Notes: a model not told the origin generated them from the letters alone. A stretch of DNA of 64,000 bases from Limnanthes douglasii subsp. nivea (GCA_036936605.1 JAUPFV010000004.1:292806009-292870008); one strand, 5' to 3'; counted from the first letter of the stretch, positions 1-12,210 are shown. Translations and numbers: made by a program.

Positions 1-768
1 TTTTAATATGTTTACACATAATTTTGTTAAACACTATTGAAATATATTTTCATTTTTAATAAAATTATTTATTTATATTATAAATTATGTTTGATACAAA
101 TTTAATTTTATTTTCATATATTTTTTTATATAAAAAACTTAGTTTTATTTCCATATATTTTTTTAAAACAATTACATAAATAATTTGATTTTATTTCATT
201 TCAAAAATATATTTTATATAATAAATTTGATTTTGTTATATTTGATTTTTTAAATATCTTTTAAAATAACATACTAACAAATATTAAGATCTATTGTCAA
301 TATATTAAATATACCTTAAAGTAGTTGTATACAATGAGAGAAACATTTTTAAAAAATGATAATTTAACCCCATTAACCATATGCACTATTACGGTGAAAA
401 ATGCGAAAGAAGTATCCTCTAAAAGATTTGGCGCGACCGAAATCATAATCACTGTCAATAATGGACATTTCCTTATTAGTCCAAGAACTGAGCAAGCACG
501 AATCAAATTGAACTAAAATCGAGCTAATCATTGGAAACCTCTTTTAGAGCCTTCCGTTGCAAGCTCATTTATAGGGATTGATGAGTGAACCTCTCACTCA
601 GTAAGCAGTAATGACGCTAGTCTCCCCTTGGAAGTTGTGAGGGGTCTTACCATGTATGCGCATTTTTAGAGATTTTTCTCTTTTTGTCCCCTCAATTTCT
701 TTTGTTTATGCGGTTTCTTTTTTTAGTAAAAATAAGTGATGATATTCTGTCCAAATTGTAGATACATG
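1..768. other. AT-rich flank, nothing recognised
   Basis: The first 300 bases are very AT-rich and hold no convincing coding signal. Two short overlapping ORFs on opposite strands near 297-516 have no recognisable domain. A slightly more GC-rich patch at 530-680 does not resemble an RNA gene or a coding exon that I can name. Confidence 0.6.
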
Positions 769-1045
769 TACTCCTTCTGTCCCAAATTGTCAGACGTTTT
801 AGCATTTGCTACATTAATTAAGGAATGCAATAATCGCCCTTGAAATCATAAAAAGTCTTTTTATTTTCCACAAATGACCTTCTTATTTAATATAGATTCT
901 CAACAAGATTTAGGTAAATAAAATAAATGGTGAAGGATAGAAATGTAAAACAACAATCAATACCATCTTGGTATTCCCAAACGTCAATTATTTTGGGACA
1001 CTTATTTTTCTCTAGAACGTCAATTATTTTCGGACGGAGAGAGTA
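769..1045. mobile_element. Stowaway-type MITE (Tc1/mariner)
   Basis: The element occupies 771-1043 and is flanked by TA on both sides (769-770, 1044-1045), the usual Stowaway target. The left end reads CTCCTTCTGTCCCAAATTG; the right end, read inverted, is CTCTCTCCGTCCGAAAATAA. Both match the CTCCCTCCGTCCC-type terminal inverted repeat of plant Stowaway elements. The right terminal repeat is partly duplicated inward: AACGTCAATTATTTT occurs near 983 and again near 1017. There is no coding capacity, so it would depend on a mariner transposase elsewhere. Confidence 0.85.
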
Positions 1046-1206
1046 ATAAATAAGATAATACTAAATATTTGATCCATATGAATCAAGTTTTTCACTAATG
1101 TTTACTAATATAAATAATAGTGAAATTACTTGTGTATAGTAAAAAAGAGAATTCTAACTAAATATCATTGATGAAACACTCCTATAAATCTGCTTAGAAT
1201 AAAATG

Positions 1207-1419
1207 GAATTTTTTTGGTGTCTCGGAGTTGTAATATTCATAACGATTGTGACAACTTTTATAGGATACGTACTACCTTGGGGTCAGATGAGTTTTTGGG
1301 GAGCTACAGTAAATACAATCTTAGCTAGCTTCATACATGTAGTATGAGATACCATAGTGAATTGGATTTAAAGTGATTTCTTCGTGGACAATGCCATCTT
1401 AAATTGTCTTTTTATTCTT
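1207..1419 (+). pseudogene. cob: Nuclear copy of mitochondrial cob fragment (NUMT)
   Basis: An open stretch of about 71 codons reads as an internal segment of plant mitochondrial apocytochrome b. It includes the conserved block [15 protein letters not shown] (about 1264-1308), preceded by WCLGVVIF and followed by DTIVNW and DNAIL in the expected order. The frame is kept throughout but contains a TGA and a TAA and ends in a TAG, so it cannot encode a functional protein. The functional protein carries electrons in complex III of the mitochondrial inner membrane. Here it is a short DNA transfer to the nucleus. I could not identify more mitochondrial sequence on either side. Confidence 0.88.
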
Positions 1420-1422
1420 TAG

Positions 1423-1763
1423 CCAACCAAGTATGTCGTTATGATGTTGCTTCCCTTGTATAGGGTTTGGTCGATAGCCTTATGGTACTCAATGGGTGTT
1501 CTGGGGCATAACTGATGGGACACCTTGGTTTTGGTGATATGTTGGATAATATCCATGGTATTTATGATAGCCACATTGAGGAATGTAGCTTGGTGAGGAC
1601 AGAAGATATCCCTACTATTCAAATTTGGCGGAATTAATGGGTTATTTCCGCCTTCCCTCCGAGGCTATATACTCATCTTTGTACGATCATGGTTAGAAGT
1701 GAAAGTTTGGCTCTTGTTTATGTGTTTGTGGTATCATTGTCGCATTTTATCTACGTTGTTCGA
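1423..1763. other. Unassigned sequence beside the cob fragment
   Basis: This stretch is less AT-rich than its surroundings and may once have been coding or organellar DNA, but I recognise no family in any frame. The hAT MITE at 1772 interrupts what was continuous sequence; its right flank resumes at 2540. Confidence 0.4.
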
Positions 1764-2547
1764 TCCTCAATTAGGATTGTCAAAAAAATTCGAAAAATCC
1801 GATATCCGACCGAAATATTTGATATCGAATCCGAATAAAACGGATAATATCCGTATTCGAAAGAAAACGGATAATATTCGTATCTGAATTCGTATCCGAA
1901 AATAGCGGATATGGATATAGTCATATCCGTATTCGAAATATCCGATATCCGAATTTTATAAATAAATATATATATAATATTTTTATATATTTAAGCATAT
2001 TTTTTAGCTATCCCACATTGTAAAAATCAAAACAAATTACTAACAAAGTTGGCTATAAATATATAGGGTTGCTTCTTTAAAAAATGTATCTTATCCCACA
2101 TCTAAAGTTCGAAAAACGAGTATCTACCAATCTATCTTTAAAACACATGGTTGCTTTTATCTTTTTTCGTCTTGTGACTCTTATCCCACATTTAAAATGT
2201 GGAAAAGAAATGCTACCAAATTTTCTATAAAAGACATGGTAGCTTTTCAAAATAAGTATATTTAGTTTACTCTTATCCCACATCTAAAATGGGAGTGTGA
2301 ATTTCTACTAAGGTGCTTCTAAAAGTAGTCTATCCAATAGTGCAATTAGTTAAAAAATTTAGTGGAAATTCGGATTCGGATATTATCCGTATTCGGATAA
2401 TATCTGTCGGATACGGATTCAGATGTTGGTTTCTATAAAACTTCGGATTCGAATTCGGATTCGGATAGTGATTCTGGATTTCGGATTCGGATTCGGATAT
2501 ATGCAGATTTGTATTCGAAATATCCGTTTGACAGCCCTATCCTCAAT
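1764..2547. mobile_element. Non-autonomous hAT element (MITE)
   Basis: The element spans 1772-2539 (768 bp). Its ends are TAGGATTGTCAAA and, inverted, TAGGGCTGTCAAA, a TIR form typical of plant hAT transposons. The 8-bp target duplication TCCTCAAT is perfect at 1764-1771 and 2540-2547, the length expected for hAT. Both subterminal regions are packed with degenerate copies of TATCCGAAT/ATTCGGATA in both orientations, as is usual for hAT transposase-binding regions. There is no transposase ORF. The centre (2010-2325) holds a separate tandem structure listed on its own. Confidence 0.9.
2010..2325 (+). promoter_or_regulatory. Four tandem snRNA-promoter-like USE/TATA modules
   Basis: Four copies of an 11-mer resembling the plant snRNA upstream sequence element (consensus RTCCCACATCG) start at 2010, 2093, 2183 and 2275: ATCCCACATTG, ATCCCACATCT, ATCCCACATTT, ATCCCACATCT. 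Each is followed by an A/T box at nearly constant distance: TATAAATA at 2054, TTTAAAA at 2137, TATAAAAG at 2226 and TCTAAAAG at 2318. These are 43-44 bases from USE start to box start. Known plant Pol II snRNA promoters use about 33-34 bases between the two elements, which fits; Pol III types use about ten fewer. Module period is 83-92 bp. Whether any module is transcribed is inference. Confidence 0.55.
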
Positions 2548-5100
2548 CTTAGTTTTCTTTTCCTCCATTTCGGGTTCCCTTATAGGGTTCTTTCTTTCTC
2601 TGAGTTTCATTTGCTATGCGTTTTTTTAGAATTCCCGAAGTGACGTTATCTCATTCTTCATCACTCACTCTCTGGATAAAAAAAATTGACTCTAATAGTT
2701 TGCAACAATAGTTGCTCATGCAAGAATAAAAATAATAATTTGTTCATCTCCCAATTGTTGATTCAGACACTCAGTTTTGGCATGAGTAGTGCAAGATCCT
2801 TCGCGGTTGCCCAATCCTTGAGATGTCCATCATGATGCTCAACGTCAAACTCATTGTCTACGGACGGATGATTTTTTTCATTGAAATTTGACTTTAGTTT
2901 GCTGAATTTTCAGATTGTTTTGATTATAATGTGGAAAAACTTCATTTCGTACCTACGACACAAATTGATAACGATTATTTTAGGTAAATAAGTTAATCTA
3001 GTACCATAAATAGACTTTGATTGAAATAGAGGAGTTTTGGAAATAGAAATGAACATTATATAAAAAAAAATATTACAATATTAAATTATCAAATTATTAC
3101 GTATACATCTTAAATAATACTACGATAATAAAAAAATTATTATTAAAATTTTACAATTGACTACTTTTAAAAGGTTAGATATCAGATACTCTGTTTAGAT
3201 GGACTAATTATATTTTTATCAAATAATTATAATTTTTATATTTTTAGTATATTTTGATGGAATTGGAAATCATTAACCTAGATATGATAAGGTATGGTTG
3301 TAGACTCCAAGCGGTAGCCGAATTGGTGGTGTATGATATGTTTGTCACCGAACATTTTTTGGTTGAGTTGCATCAGACTATGTGCGCATTCGTTGAGTAG
3401 TGGCTGCGGGTCATTTTTAATGCTTATTGATAATAATTTATTTATTACTAAAAGTCTAGTGAGGAGTTGTTTGATTAAGCTGTAATTTATCGACTGATTA
3501 TATTGTTGATGAACTATATTTTATCGCACCAAACTATGGTCTTTTTTGTTTATCAAACTATCGACTGTTCTAATTGTTTATTGTTTGATTTGTATTTCCT
3601 CATTTTTAACCTATATATATTGAAATTTTCGTTGCAATCAAACTTAAAGAACCTTGGTTTACCGTTTAAACTTTTTACTTTTTATTTGAAATTTCCAATG
3701 TAATTCATGGTAAGATCGTAGATTTTTTTTTAAAGAATTTCAATATTAATGTTTCATTAATATGGAGATAAAATATTAGTGGATCTCATTTACTGCCACC
3801 TCTACTTTAATTCTCCCAACGTATATCTCCAACTACTATCTACTACAATAAAAAAGAGTAACAAAAAAATGCAGTAGGCCATGAGTGCTTTAATTGAGAC
3901 CACTGTGAGAAAAAGAAAGAACCCTTATCATCATTGATTTTTGCCGCAATTATCGGTGCACAATCTCTTATCAAATCAGCCCTACCATGATCTGGTCCAT
4001 CCACAAATACCCAATACCTATACCATAACAAAAGTGATTCACTTTATTATTCTTCTTTAATTATAATAATATATTTAATAAAATAGATAAAATTATTCAT
4101 ACGATTATTGGGAATATAATAAAAGCAAAACAAAATATAATAATTCCAAAAAAATATTCAAAGGATTGGAATTTAAACCAACAATATGTAAAAATCTAAA
4201 ATATGAATCTAAATATAAAACCAAAAGCATATAATCTAAAAATCGATAAAAAAAACAATTACTCAAGATCATAAATATACATATTGTTCGAAAGAATGCA
4301 TGATTAAAAATACAAAAATAGTAGCTGGAATCTAAAAAATGCGGAATATGTGTCAGTTAAATAAAATCGAACAATTGAACTAAAAACAAATTATAACGAG
4401 CATTGAATCTTAGAACCATATGATTTAATATATAATTGCTGCAACCACAAAAAATAGAGGAGGATAATTGCATGCAACTAAAATAAGTTAGAAAACGAGC
4501 AAAGTATTAAACCGGTACATGGGATGAATAATTGCATATATTATATTTATTCCATACTAACGTAGTACATCCGACATAGGGGATGAACTATGGATGACAT
4601 TGTAAATGTCTTTGATTGTGAATTCTAAAATTCCAACATTGACGGTCTAATAGTGGATGTTATTGTATCTAATACTTGGATATGGAAGCAAGATGGTGAT
4701 ATTATTTATCTCTTAAAGTCTATGAACATTTCTAGCACCTGCAAATCTAAATTTGGGGTCAATCAGTTCCAATGACTATCGAGTATGATGTCGGAAACTT
4801 TGATATTATTGTCAAGTTTAGAATTACGAACAATATTATACCTATAATGGTTTACTTGGGAGATAGGGAGCAGTCACAGGTCATATTAAAAATAAGTTGA
4901 CTCGCAATTGTTGATTGTCATCCAGTACTTTTTGCTCGCAAAATGCATTAACTTTAAAATTCTCCTCATGGTCCAAGAAGGAGATAAGCCCAAATTGAAG
5001 ATCCATTTTTTATAAATTTTACAGTTTTAATCCAATTACACCATATAAAGTTTTTGTTATTACTAATAATATAACACATATATTTAAGGACAACCACTTG
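2548..5100. other. AT-rich sequence without a recognised gene
   Basis: Nothing here can be assigned. A moderately GC-rich stretch at 2740-2880 and another at 3290-3420 could be decayed exons but match no family I know. A 62-codon minus-strand ORF at 3843-4031 has no recognisable motif. The stretch 4600-4980 has the texture of decayed transposon coding sequence, without a diagnostic motif. Confidence 0.5.
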
Positions 5101-8041
5101 ATTATGTTAGAAAAATATAGTTGGAAACAATAACTTACAACAATAGGTAAATAAAAGATTCACCAGAAAGTTGTTGAAAACAATGGAGAAGCTTGAGACA
5201 CGTATGATCAATACATTCCTTTGATTGTACATATAAAATTAAGGTGGTGCATCCACTCATCAGAAAATGAGTTTATCTCAAGTTATGGTTCTTGAAATGA
5301 TAGAGCCCACAATCAAAATAGTGTTAACGGTAATATGAACAAATCGTATTAAAAGTTTCATTGGACTTACCCCTTCATGATAACAACTAGTATATTACAC
5401 ACACATCATACATGGGACTCTAATATATATAACGATAAACTTTTCATACCCAACTTGTTGTTATCCATTGCAAATTCAATGTTTAGGTTCTTTATAATCG
5501 ATTTGGGTTGACATTGATTATAAAATATTATTTAAGAGTTTAATCTCATTTATCTAAACGTAGAGTTTACCAATTCTTGAGCTAATGGTTTAGTAAACGG
5601 ATCATCTAAGTTCTCATTATAATGCACGTATTATATTAATATAATTCAAGATTCAATTTAATTGTCTAACATACTCATGTCTTAAACTTATATGTATAGA
5701 CTTCCAATTATAGATTCCATTGCATATTATACTTAATGTTTCGTGACTAACAAAATGTAATTTTTGTCATATTATCCTTAAAGGTGAATGATATCTCAAA
5801 CAAAAGATCTTTCAACCATTCAACCTCTTTATTCATTGCGACTAACGCTATGAACTAATATTTATAGTTGACTAGGATATTCATGTTTGTTTGTTTGATC
5901 ACTAAGAAATAACACCATCGGTAAAAATGAATACATACCTCGTAACCGATTTTATTATCGGCTAGATTGATGATCTAACTTGCATATGTATATTCTTCAA
6001 GTATCCCACAAAAGGTATAATATTATACATACATCGATTTTTTCTTTTTCAAATACGCAAAACCCTTCCAACTGCATTCCAATGTTCCATACCTCGGTTA
6101 CTCATAAATTGACTTAATTTACCTACCGCAAAATATTTATATGATATAGTGCCGAAGACTGTATACATTAAATTTTCTATTGCACTAACATATTCTAATT
6201 GAGTTGATGATCTTACTTCATTCTTTCCAAGTTTTAATTTATGATCAAATGGTGTATGTATTTCTTTGAATTTAAGATATTTGACCTTATCAAGTGCATT
6301 CTCAATATAATGGTATTGATGTAGAGCATAAGCCCGCTATTTTTGAATATTTTTATTTTTAAAATCATGTATATTTTATTAAGATCATTTAGCAAAAGAC
6401 AAAAGTCTATTTGTTTTAATAATCAAAATTTTTATTTAATATAAGAAAGTCATCTACATATAGATATACAATGATTATTATATCATCATAAATTTTAGTG
6501 TATTAAAACTCGTATGTCGTATCATGTCTAAGCTCATTAGATACAATTACATGATCAATTCTTCTGTGATACTTCTTAGGAGTTTGTTTTAAACCATATA
6601 ATAACTTAACAAGCCTACATGTATTGGACTCGTTGCCCAGAAGTATAAAACCATCGGGTTGTTCCATATAGACCTCCTCGTCGAGATCTCTCTTTAGGAA
6701 ACTTGTTTTGATATCCATTTGGTGAATCATCAAATTATATATGGATGTAATTCAAATAGAATCCTAATATGCATGGTTCTTAGTACCGGGGTATATGTGT
6801 CAAAATAATATTTTCCTTTTTTTCGAAAACCTTTAGTTGCCAATCTTGTTTTAAATGTTTAAATGGTACCATATGTGTATCATTTATTCATAAGTGTGAT
6901 TTAATATTATTTAATCACTTCTTCCCAAATTATTAAAGGTAAAGCGACCAAATCACGAGTGTGATTTCATATTATTGAATATATTTCATCATTTATAATC
7001 TCTTACCAAAATGTAAAATACAATAATTTTATGACTTTACGATTATTTTTTAAAAAACACTACCATATTTTTTTGGATGATTTATTCACAACTTCCTTCT
7101 ACCAAATAGGAGAAAATCCTTAGAAATCTATCTCATCAGATCATAAATTTGTAGGTCTCTTTTCTTTTTTACTTATATGAGGTTCATGTGGGTCCTCATC
7201 AATCAAATGTGCTTCTTTTAAAGCTCTTACCTTATTTCCTCCATATGTTTGGATCTCATTATCCTTAAATGATTTATATTCAAAGAACATGCGTTTCTTG
7301 ATTCAAATACCATATTAGACTCCAACTAATAGCATATAACACACAACTTATAGTTATAAGACTCATTGTTATTCATTTTATATTTTTACTTTTATAAAAA
7401 CTACCCCACTTTAGAATATTTAACATTTGGCTTTATTTCTTTTTATACGATTATAAATATGATATACGATTAAAACAACTTCATCTCATAAATTAATTAT
7501 GCAATTTTGAATTAACTAATAAGATAGTAGCGTGGCCATCTTAATCAAGCTTTATTTTTATGCTCAGACAATTTATTTTGTCGTGACGTATAAGACCCCG
7601 AACATTTATGAAATATCACATGCTTTTAAAAAAACTAAAACTCCACATGAGAAATATTCTTCACATCTATTATTACGCGATATTTTAATCTTAATGTATA
7701 ATTGATTTTACATTTCCACTTTGAAGATGTTAAACATGTTAAAGTCCTCATATGTATGTTTAAGAAAATAAACATGAGTAAATATATAAAATTCATCAAT
7801 GAAAGTTATAAAGTATCTCATACTCCCACGTGTCAAGATGTTATATAACTCACATATGTTAATGTGTATTCATTCTAATAATTTCGTACATCTTTGTACG
7901 GATTTTTTTAACTTCTTAATCATTTTCTATACTACACACAAGTCACATTTTTTTTCTACAAACCTATATCATATTTTATAAGTCTGAATTTTATAATTCT
8001 ATTCATCGTGTTATGTCCTATATGAGCAAGTCTAACATGTC

Positions 8042-8510
8042 ATATCTGTTATTTATTTTAGTGTAATTGGATCGACTAGTCGACCAATTTAATCATGATA
8101 CATTATCAAACAAGTCGTAGAGTGCGGAGTGCACGCTTGTTAGATTAGATCATATTTAGCAGGGTCAAGGGGCGGAGCCCCTGGCTGGGATCGAGCTGAC
8201 AGGTCAACAGAATTTCGAAATTGAAAATTTGACCGTTTTATTCAAATTTTAAATTTCAGTCGTTTTATTACAAAACCAGTTTATAGACCCTAACTGCCCT
8301 AACTTCCAAACTGTTTTTTTGTTGGTCGAATTGATAAATATGGGTTCTATTGAAAAAGAAAAATCATTTCATTTCATCCTCTCTGTTCAAAATATATCTC
8401 TGATTTTATCCAATTGAAATTTTTGGAGAACCCCAAAAATATTTCAATAAGAAATTGTTTACAAGACTTCAGAGATTATCCGGAAACGAAACACTATTTT
8501 CTACAATATC
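8042..8510 (+). mobile_element. Solo LTR inserted in copia copy A
   Basis: The insert at 8047-8505 (459 bp) begins TGTTATTTATTT and ends TTTTCTACA, the TG...CA ends of an LTR. It is flanked by the 5-bp duplication ATATC (8042-8046, 8506-8510). Copy B shows the uninterrupted site at 17798-17812 with a single ATATC, which proves the insertion. The strand is tentative, from a TATA-like stretch near 8333. It holds a GC-rich motif GGGGCGGAGCCCC near 8170. No internal region of this element is present, so it probably arose by LTR-LTR recombination. Confidence 0.9.
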
Positions 8511-9177
8511 AAATAATTATTGCGAGAATAACTATAAATAGAACTGTTCATTCTACTCACTTAAAATTTGATAGTACATAGTTTCACCATTATATTACTT
8601 GAATATCATTTCCCAAAAAATATATATTATTTTATAATGAGTGTACCATATTTGTAAATAAAATGAATTCTTGATTTAGCCAAAAGAACCAGACATCTAG
8701 TTTTTGTTTATTTCTGGAACATATAAAACATTGTTTAAAGTTGTCATTTTTCAATTTATACACATTAACTCGATGTTTCCACGTTCTTCCACTGTTGATC
8801 TGTTGGTGCTCATTATTTGCACCTCACATGCATCGCTACTTATTTCAAATGATTTAAATATAACTATATTATGAGCAATATATACCACTTCACATGTATC
8901 ATACCACCGGAATATTTACTTCTGTTACCATTACCATAATTTTATCTTTCATGTTGTTTACAATTTCATCTTCTTTCAAAGATTACCATCTCTTGAAATT
9001 TTGACAAATCTATTATAAACATAACACATAATTCTACTCGGTTGGAAATAATTTTTGTTAATACTCATGTATTTGTTTTTCTTATAACATTCCTACGTCT
9101 TTGCAGACATGATAATTATAATCATGCTTCTATATTCAGTAGTTTGAGAGAAAACAAGTTTCTTACCAAAAACTTAT

Positions 9178-9494
9178 GAACTACACATTTAGTTATATAA
9201 GATTTAGGCGTACAAATATTTATTCTTAGCATATTTCATATACGAATACCAATGTCGAGCACGTCATATTGTCATTTCACCTTGCATAGTTGGCTTCACA
9301 ACACCGATCTAATCGAACTTGGCATTTTATAATGACTATACATGTTCTATGATCATAATTATTTTTATTGTGAACTATATATTTAGTTATACAAGACGTA
9401 GACGTGTGATTACCAATGTCATGCGCATACACTGATCTTATCCAATCAAACTTGGCCTTCTTTGATGACCATACTTGTTCCATTATCACAATTC
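9178..9494. repeat. Short tandem duplication inside copia copy A
   Basis: Two neighbouring stretches, about 9178-9366 and 9368-9494, share the order AACTA-ACATTTAGTTATA, ACCAATGTC, CTGATC/CCGATC-TAATC, ACTTGG, ATGACC/ATACTTGTTC. They look like a degenerate direct duplication in the decayed gag end of the element. Copy B shows related sequence at about 18465-18700. Confidence 0.45.
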
Positions 9495-9511
9495 TTTTTT
9501 AATTGTTGGCA

Positions 9512-9948
9512 AACTAGAGTTGGAAACAAAAACTTACAATATTAATAAAATAAAATATTCGTCAAAATATCACCGGAAACAATAGAGAAGGATGAGACAT
9601 GTAAAATTATGATTTCCAAAAAGAATTATTTTGATGGTTCCATTACTTTGGTCTTTAAAGTAACTTATTTTGGGATATAAAAAACTTTACGAACTTAAAT
9701 ACAAAAAAAAAGTTTAGATTTGACAAAGTAAGATGAAAATGAGAGAGACGATATTTAGAGAGAATTTGAATTTTTTAGTCTGTTTTCTTCATTCTTGAAA
9801 TATCTACGTATTTATAAACGTGATTAAACATTTCCAAATAATTGTAAGAATTTATAAAAATCTATATAGAGACATACATTTTGAACAAGTAAATATTTAT
9901 AAAACTTTAATTTTTGAAAAACACAATATTTCAATTTGTTAGAATCAG
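9512..9948 (-). repeat. Degenerate copia LTR-like end, copy A
   Basis: On the minus strand this has the layout of a promoter-bearing LTR. TATAAATA (plus 9809-9816) is followed by a pyrimidine-rich leader (TTCTCTCTAAATATCG, TCTCTCATTTTC). It lies at the 5' side of the minus-strand copia gene, where a 5' LTR belongs. The edges are not certain and no tRNA-Met primer site is recognisable, so I call it LTR-like only. Confidence 0.5.
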
Positions 9949-9979
9949 CCTTTGTTGATCGTAGTGAAGTTGTTGGTTA

Positions 9980-10850
9980 ACGGTTAAGATTTGAATTTAG
10001 TCATGAACAACATTATGAAATTTTAAATATGCCTTGAGCTGAAGCTCGTTGTGGTGAAGTTCATCTCACCGTGATCTATACATAGCTGATTGCGACAACC
10101 ATTGGGGAGAAACACTTATTGCTTCGGCATTGCTACTAACTGCGATAAACAATATCTTGTTCACGGGAAACACTAAGTCGAAGGTCTAATAGCTTTGACT
10201 TGGCAATTTCATGGTTTTTCTAACCAGTTTAACTCTGATGATCTGAACTCTCCTTCATATCGATCTCATTTAATCAATAACTTCTACATATTCTAGGGTT
10301 TTAGGTCTATAATCCCAAAAAGGTTCTAATATTTGGCAATGTAATTGTGCACCAACTTAACTCACTATTTGTAGCCTTCTTCTCATAGCTATAATAAAGG
10401 AAGAACCAGAGAGATCGCGACAATTTATTGAGGATCATATTAGGTATAATGAAAACAATTGACCTGTAAACTTGTCCAACAAAAATAACTGACTTCATGA
10501 GCTGAGATCTACCATCATATGAAATATGCTTATAGTTATAGGAGCCAATACACACAATTATGTTACTGAAGAGAGGTTAAAACTCATTATAGAAGAGTTG
10601 ACCTAAGATAAATGGAACACCCATGTATTTTACTCGAAGTGAAGCAACATTGTACCGCATGATATTAATAAAGTCTTGTCTAAAAGTGGGGTTCATCTTA
10701 TAGAGACAAATATAGTTTTCCTATGTTTGACTTGGATTTGTAAGATGTCAGAAAGTTTAATTAGACCCTCATTAATGAAGTTAAAAGAATTAAGACCATT
10801 GCGACATAATATTGCTAGACCATCGACAAAACAAAGGTTAAGTTTTTTTT
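9980..10850 (-). pseudogene. LINE (L1-type) reverse transcriptase fragment, copy A
   Basis: Minus-strand reading gives landmarks of the C-terminal half of a plant non-LTR reverse transcriptase. These are LCFVDGLAILCRNGLNSFNF (10838 downward; the family has F-A-D-D here, so the catalytic pair is damaged), then LSYDGR-like SYDGRSQLMKSVIFVGQVY and NKLSRSLWFFLY (ORF 10307-10555). These correspond to the S-Y-A-G-R-L-Q-L and following blocks of the family. Several stops and shifts are present. Both ends of the LINE are missing. The same fragment appears in copy B. Confidence 0.75.
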
Positions 10851-12210
10851 AAAGCTTTTCTCATTTCCATTGAAAATTGAAATTCATATAATCACTTTTC
10901 TCCTTAAGGATACTTGAAAAGACTTACATTTCAACGAAAAACAAGAAAGCATATAAAATGTCCCATCGTCAGAGTCCTTTCATACCGTAAAAATTTCATA
11001 TATCCATATATAATCCCCAAAATCAATATATGATTGTTTAAAAATATTTAATACTGATTTAGTGAAGTGAAACTATATGTTTTTATATTTTGACTATTAT
11101 GTCGAAATACAACTGTGAAAATGCTTTGATGGAGTTCTAATCAAAACCTCCAAACAATTGCAGTAACATGAATATTTGTCTAAAAAAATTATGTAAGAAA
11201 CTATATCATTTTTTAAATCTTAGAAAAAATAAAATAATTTTTGTTACAAATCTAAATTGTTATTAGTGTTAGGTTGTATCTCGTTAACCTATTGTTAGAT
11301 CTTTCATTTTTTTTTAATTCAAATTATTTTTAAACATGAAATTATCTTTTACCTCTCACACCCCTAACTTGTAAACAAAAACCCTAAAGCTATAAATTAA
11401 AGAAGAGTTGACCTAAGATAAATGGAACACCCATGTATTTTACTCGAAGTGAGCCAACATTGTACTGCGTGATATTAATAAAGTCTTGTCTAAAAGTGGG
11501 GTTCATCTTATAGAGAAAAATATAGTTTTCCTATGTTTGACTTGGATTTATAAGATGTCAGAAAGTTTAATTAGACCCCCATTAATGAAGTTAAAAGAGT
11601 TAAGACCACTGCGACATAATATTGCTAGACCATCGACAAAACAAAGGTTAAGTTTTTTTAAAGCTTTTCTCATTTCCATTAAAAATTGAAATTCATATAA
11701 TCACTTTTCTCCCTAAGGATACTTGAAAAGACTTACATTTCAACGAAAAACAAGAAAGAATATAAAATGTCCAATTGTCAGAGTCCTTTCATACCGTAAA
11801 AATTTCATATATCCATATCTAATCCCCAAAATCAATATATGATTATTTAAAAATATTTAATACCGATTTAGTGAAGTGAAACTATATGTTTTTATATTTT
11901 GACTATTATTTCGAAAAAAAACTGTAAAAATGCTTTTATAGAGTTCTAATCAAAACCTCCAAACAATTACAGTAACGTGAATATTTGTCCAAAAAAATTA
12001 TGTAAGAAACTATATCATTTTTTAGATCTTAGAAAAAATAAAATAATTTTTGTTACGAATCTAAATTGTTATTAGTGTTAGATTGTATCTCGTTAACCTT
12101 TTGTTAGATCTTTCATTTTTTTGTTCAAATTATTTTTAAACATGAAATTATATTTTACCCCTCACACCCCTAACTTGTAAACAAAAACCATAAAACTATA
12201 AATTATAACA
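10591..12210. repeat. 810-bp tandem duplication
   Basis: AGAAGAGTTGACCTAAGATA starts at 10591 and again at 11401, and the two 810-bp blocks match almost base for base, with only scattered substitutions. The duplicated block contains the start of the LINE fragment plus AT-rich sequence. Copy B has a single version beginning at 19709, so this duplication arose after copies A and B separated, or was lost from B. Confidence 0.9.

Larger units (their letters stand above)
5461..9500 (-). pseudogene. Decayed Ty1/copia pol, copy A
   Basis: Read on the minus strand, this is a copia-type polyprotein gene with many stops and shifts. The clearest part is reverse transcriptase at 6503-6733: HQMDIKTSFLKRDL, EEVYMEQPDGF and LVKLLYGLKQTPK, the standard copia order. 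Lower coordinates (about 5790-6010) give RNase H landmarks such as GYLKNIHMQV and KEVEWLKDLLFEI. Higher coordinates should hold integrase and gag, but only weak traces remain. A solo LTR (8047-8505) splits the pre-integrase region. A stretch at 5105-5235 resembles 9512-9640 and may be the remnant of the other LTR. No function is expected. Confidence 0.75.

Noticed and set aside
3843..4031. Minus-strand 62-codon ORF as a host gene exon
   Set aside because: No domain, no splice context and no homologous neighbour could be recognised.
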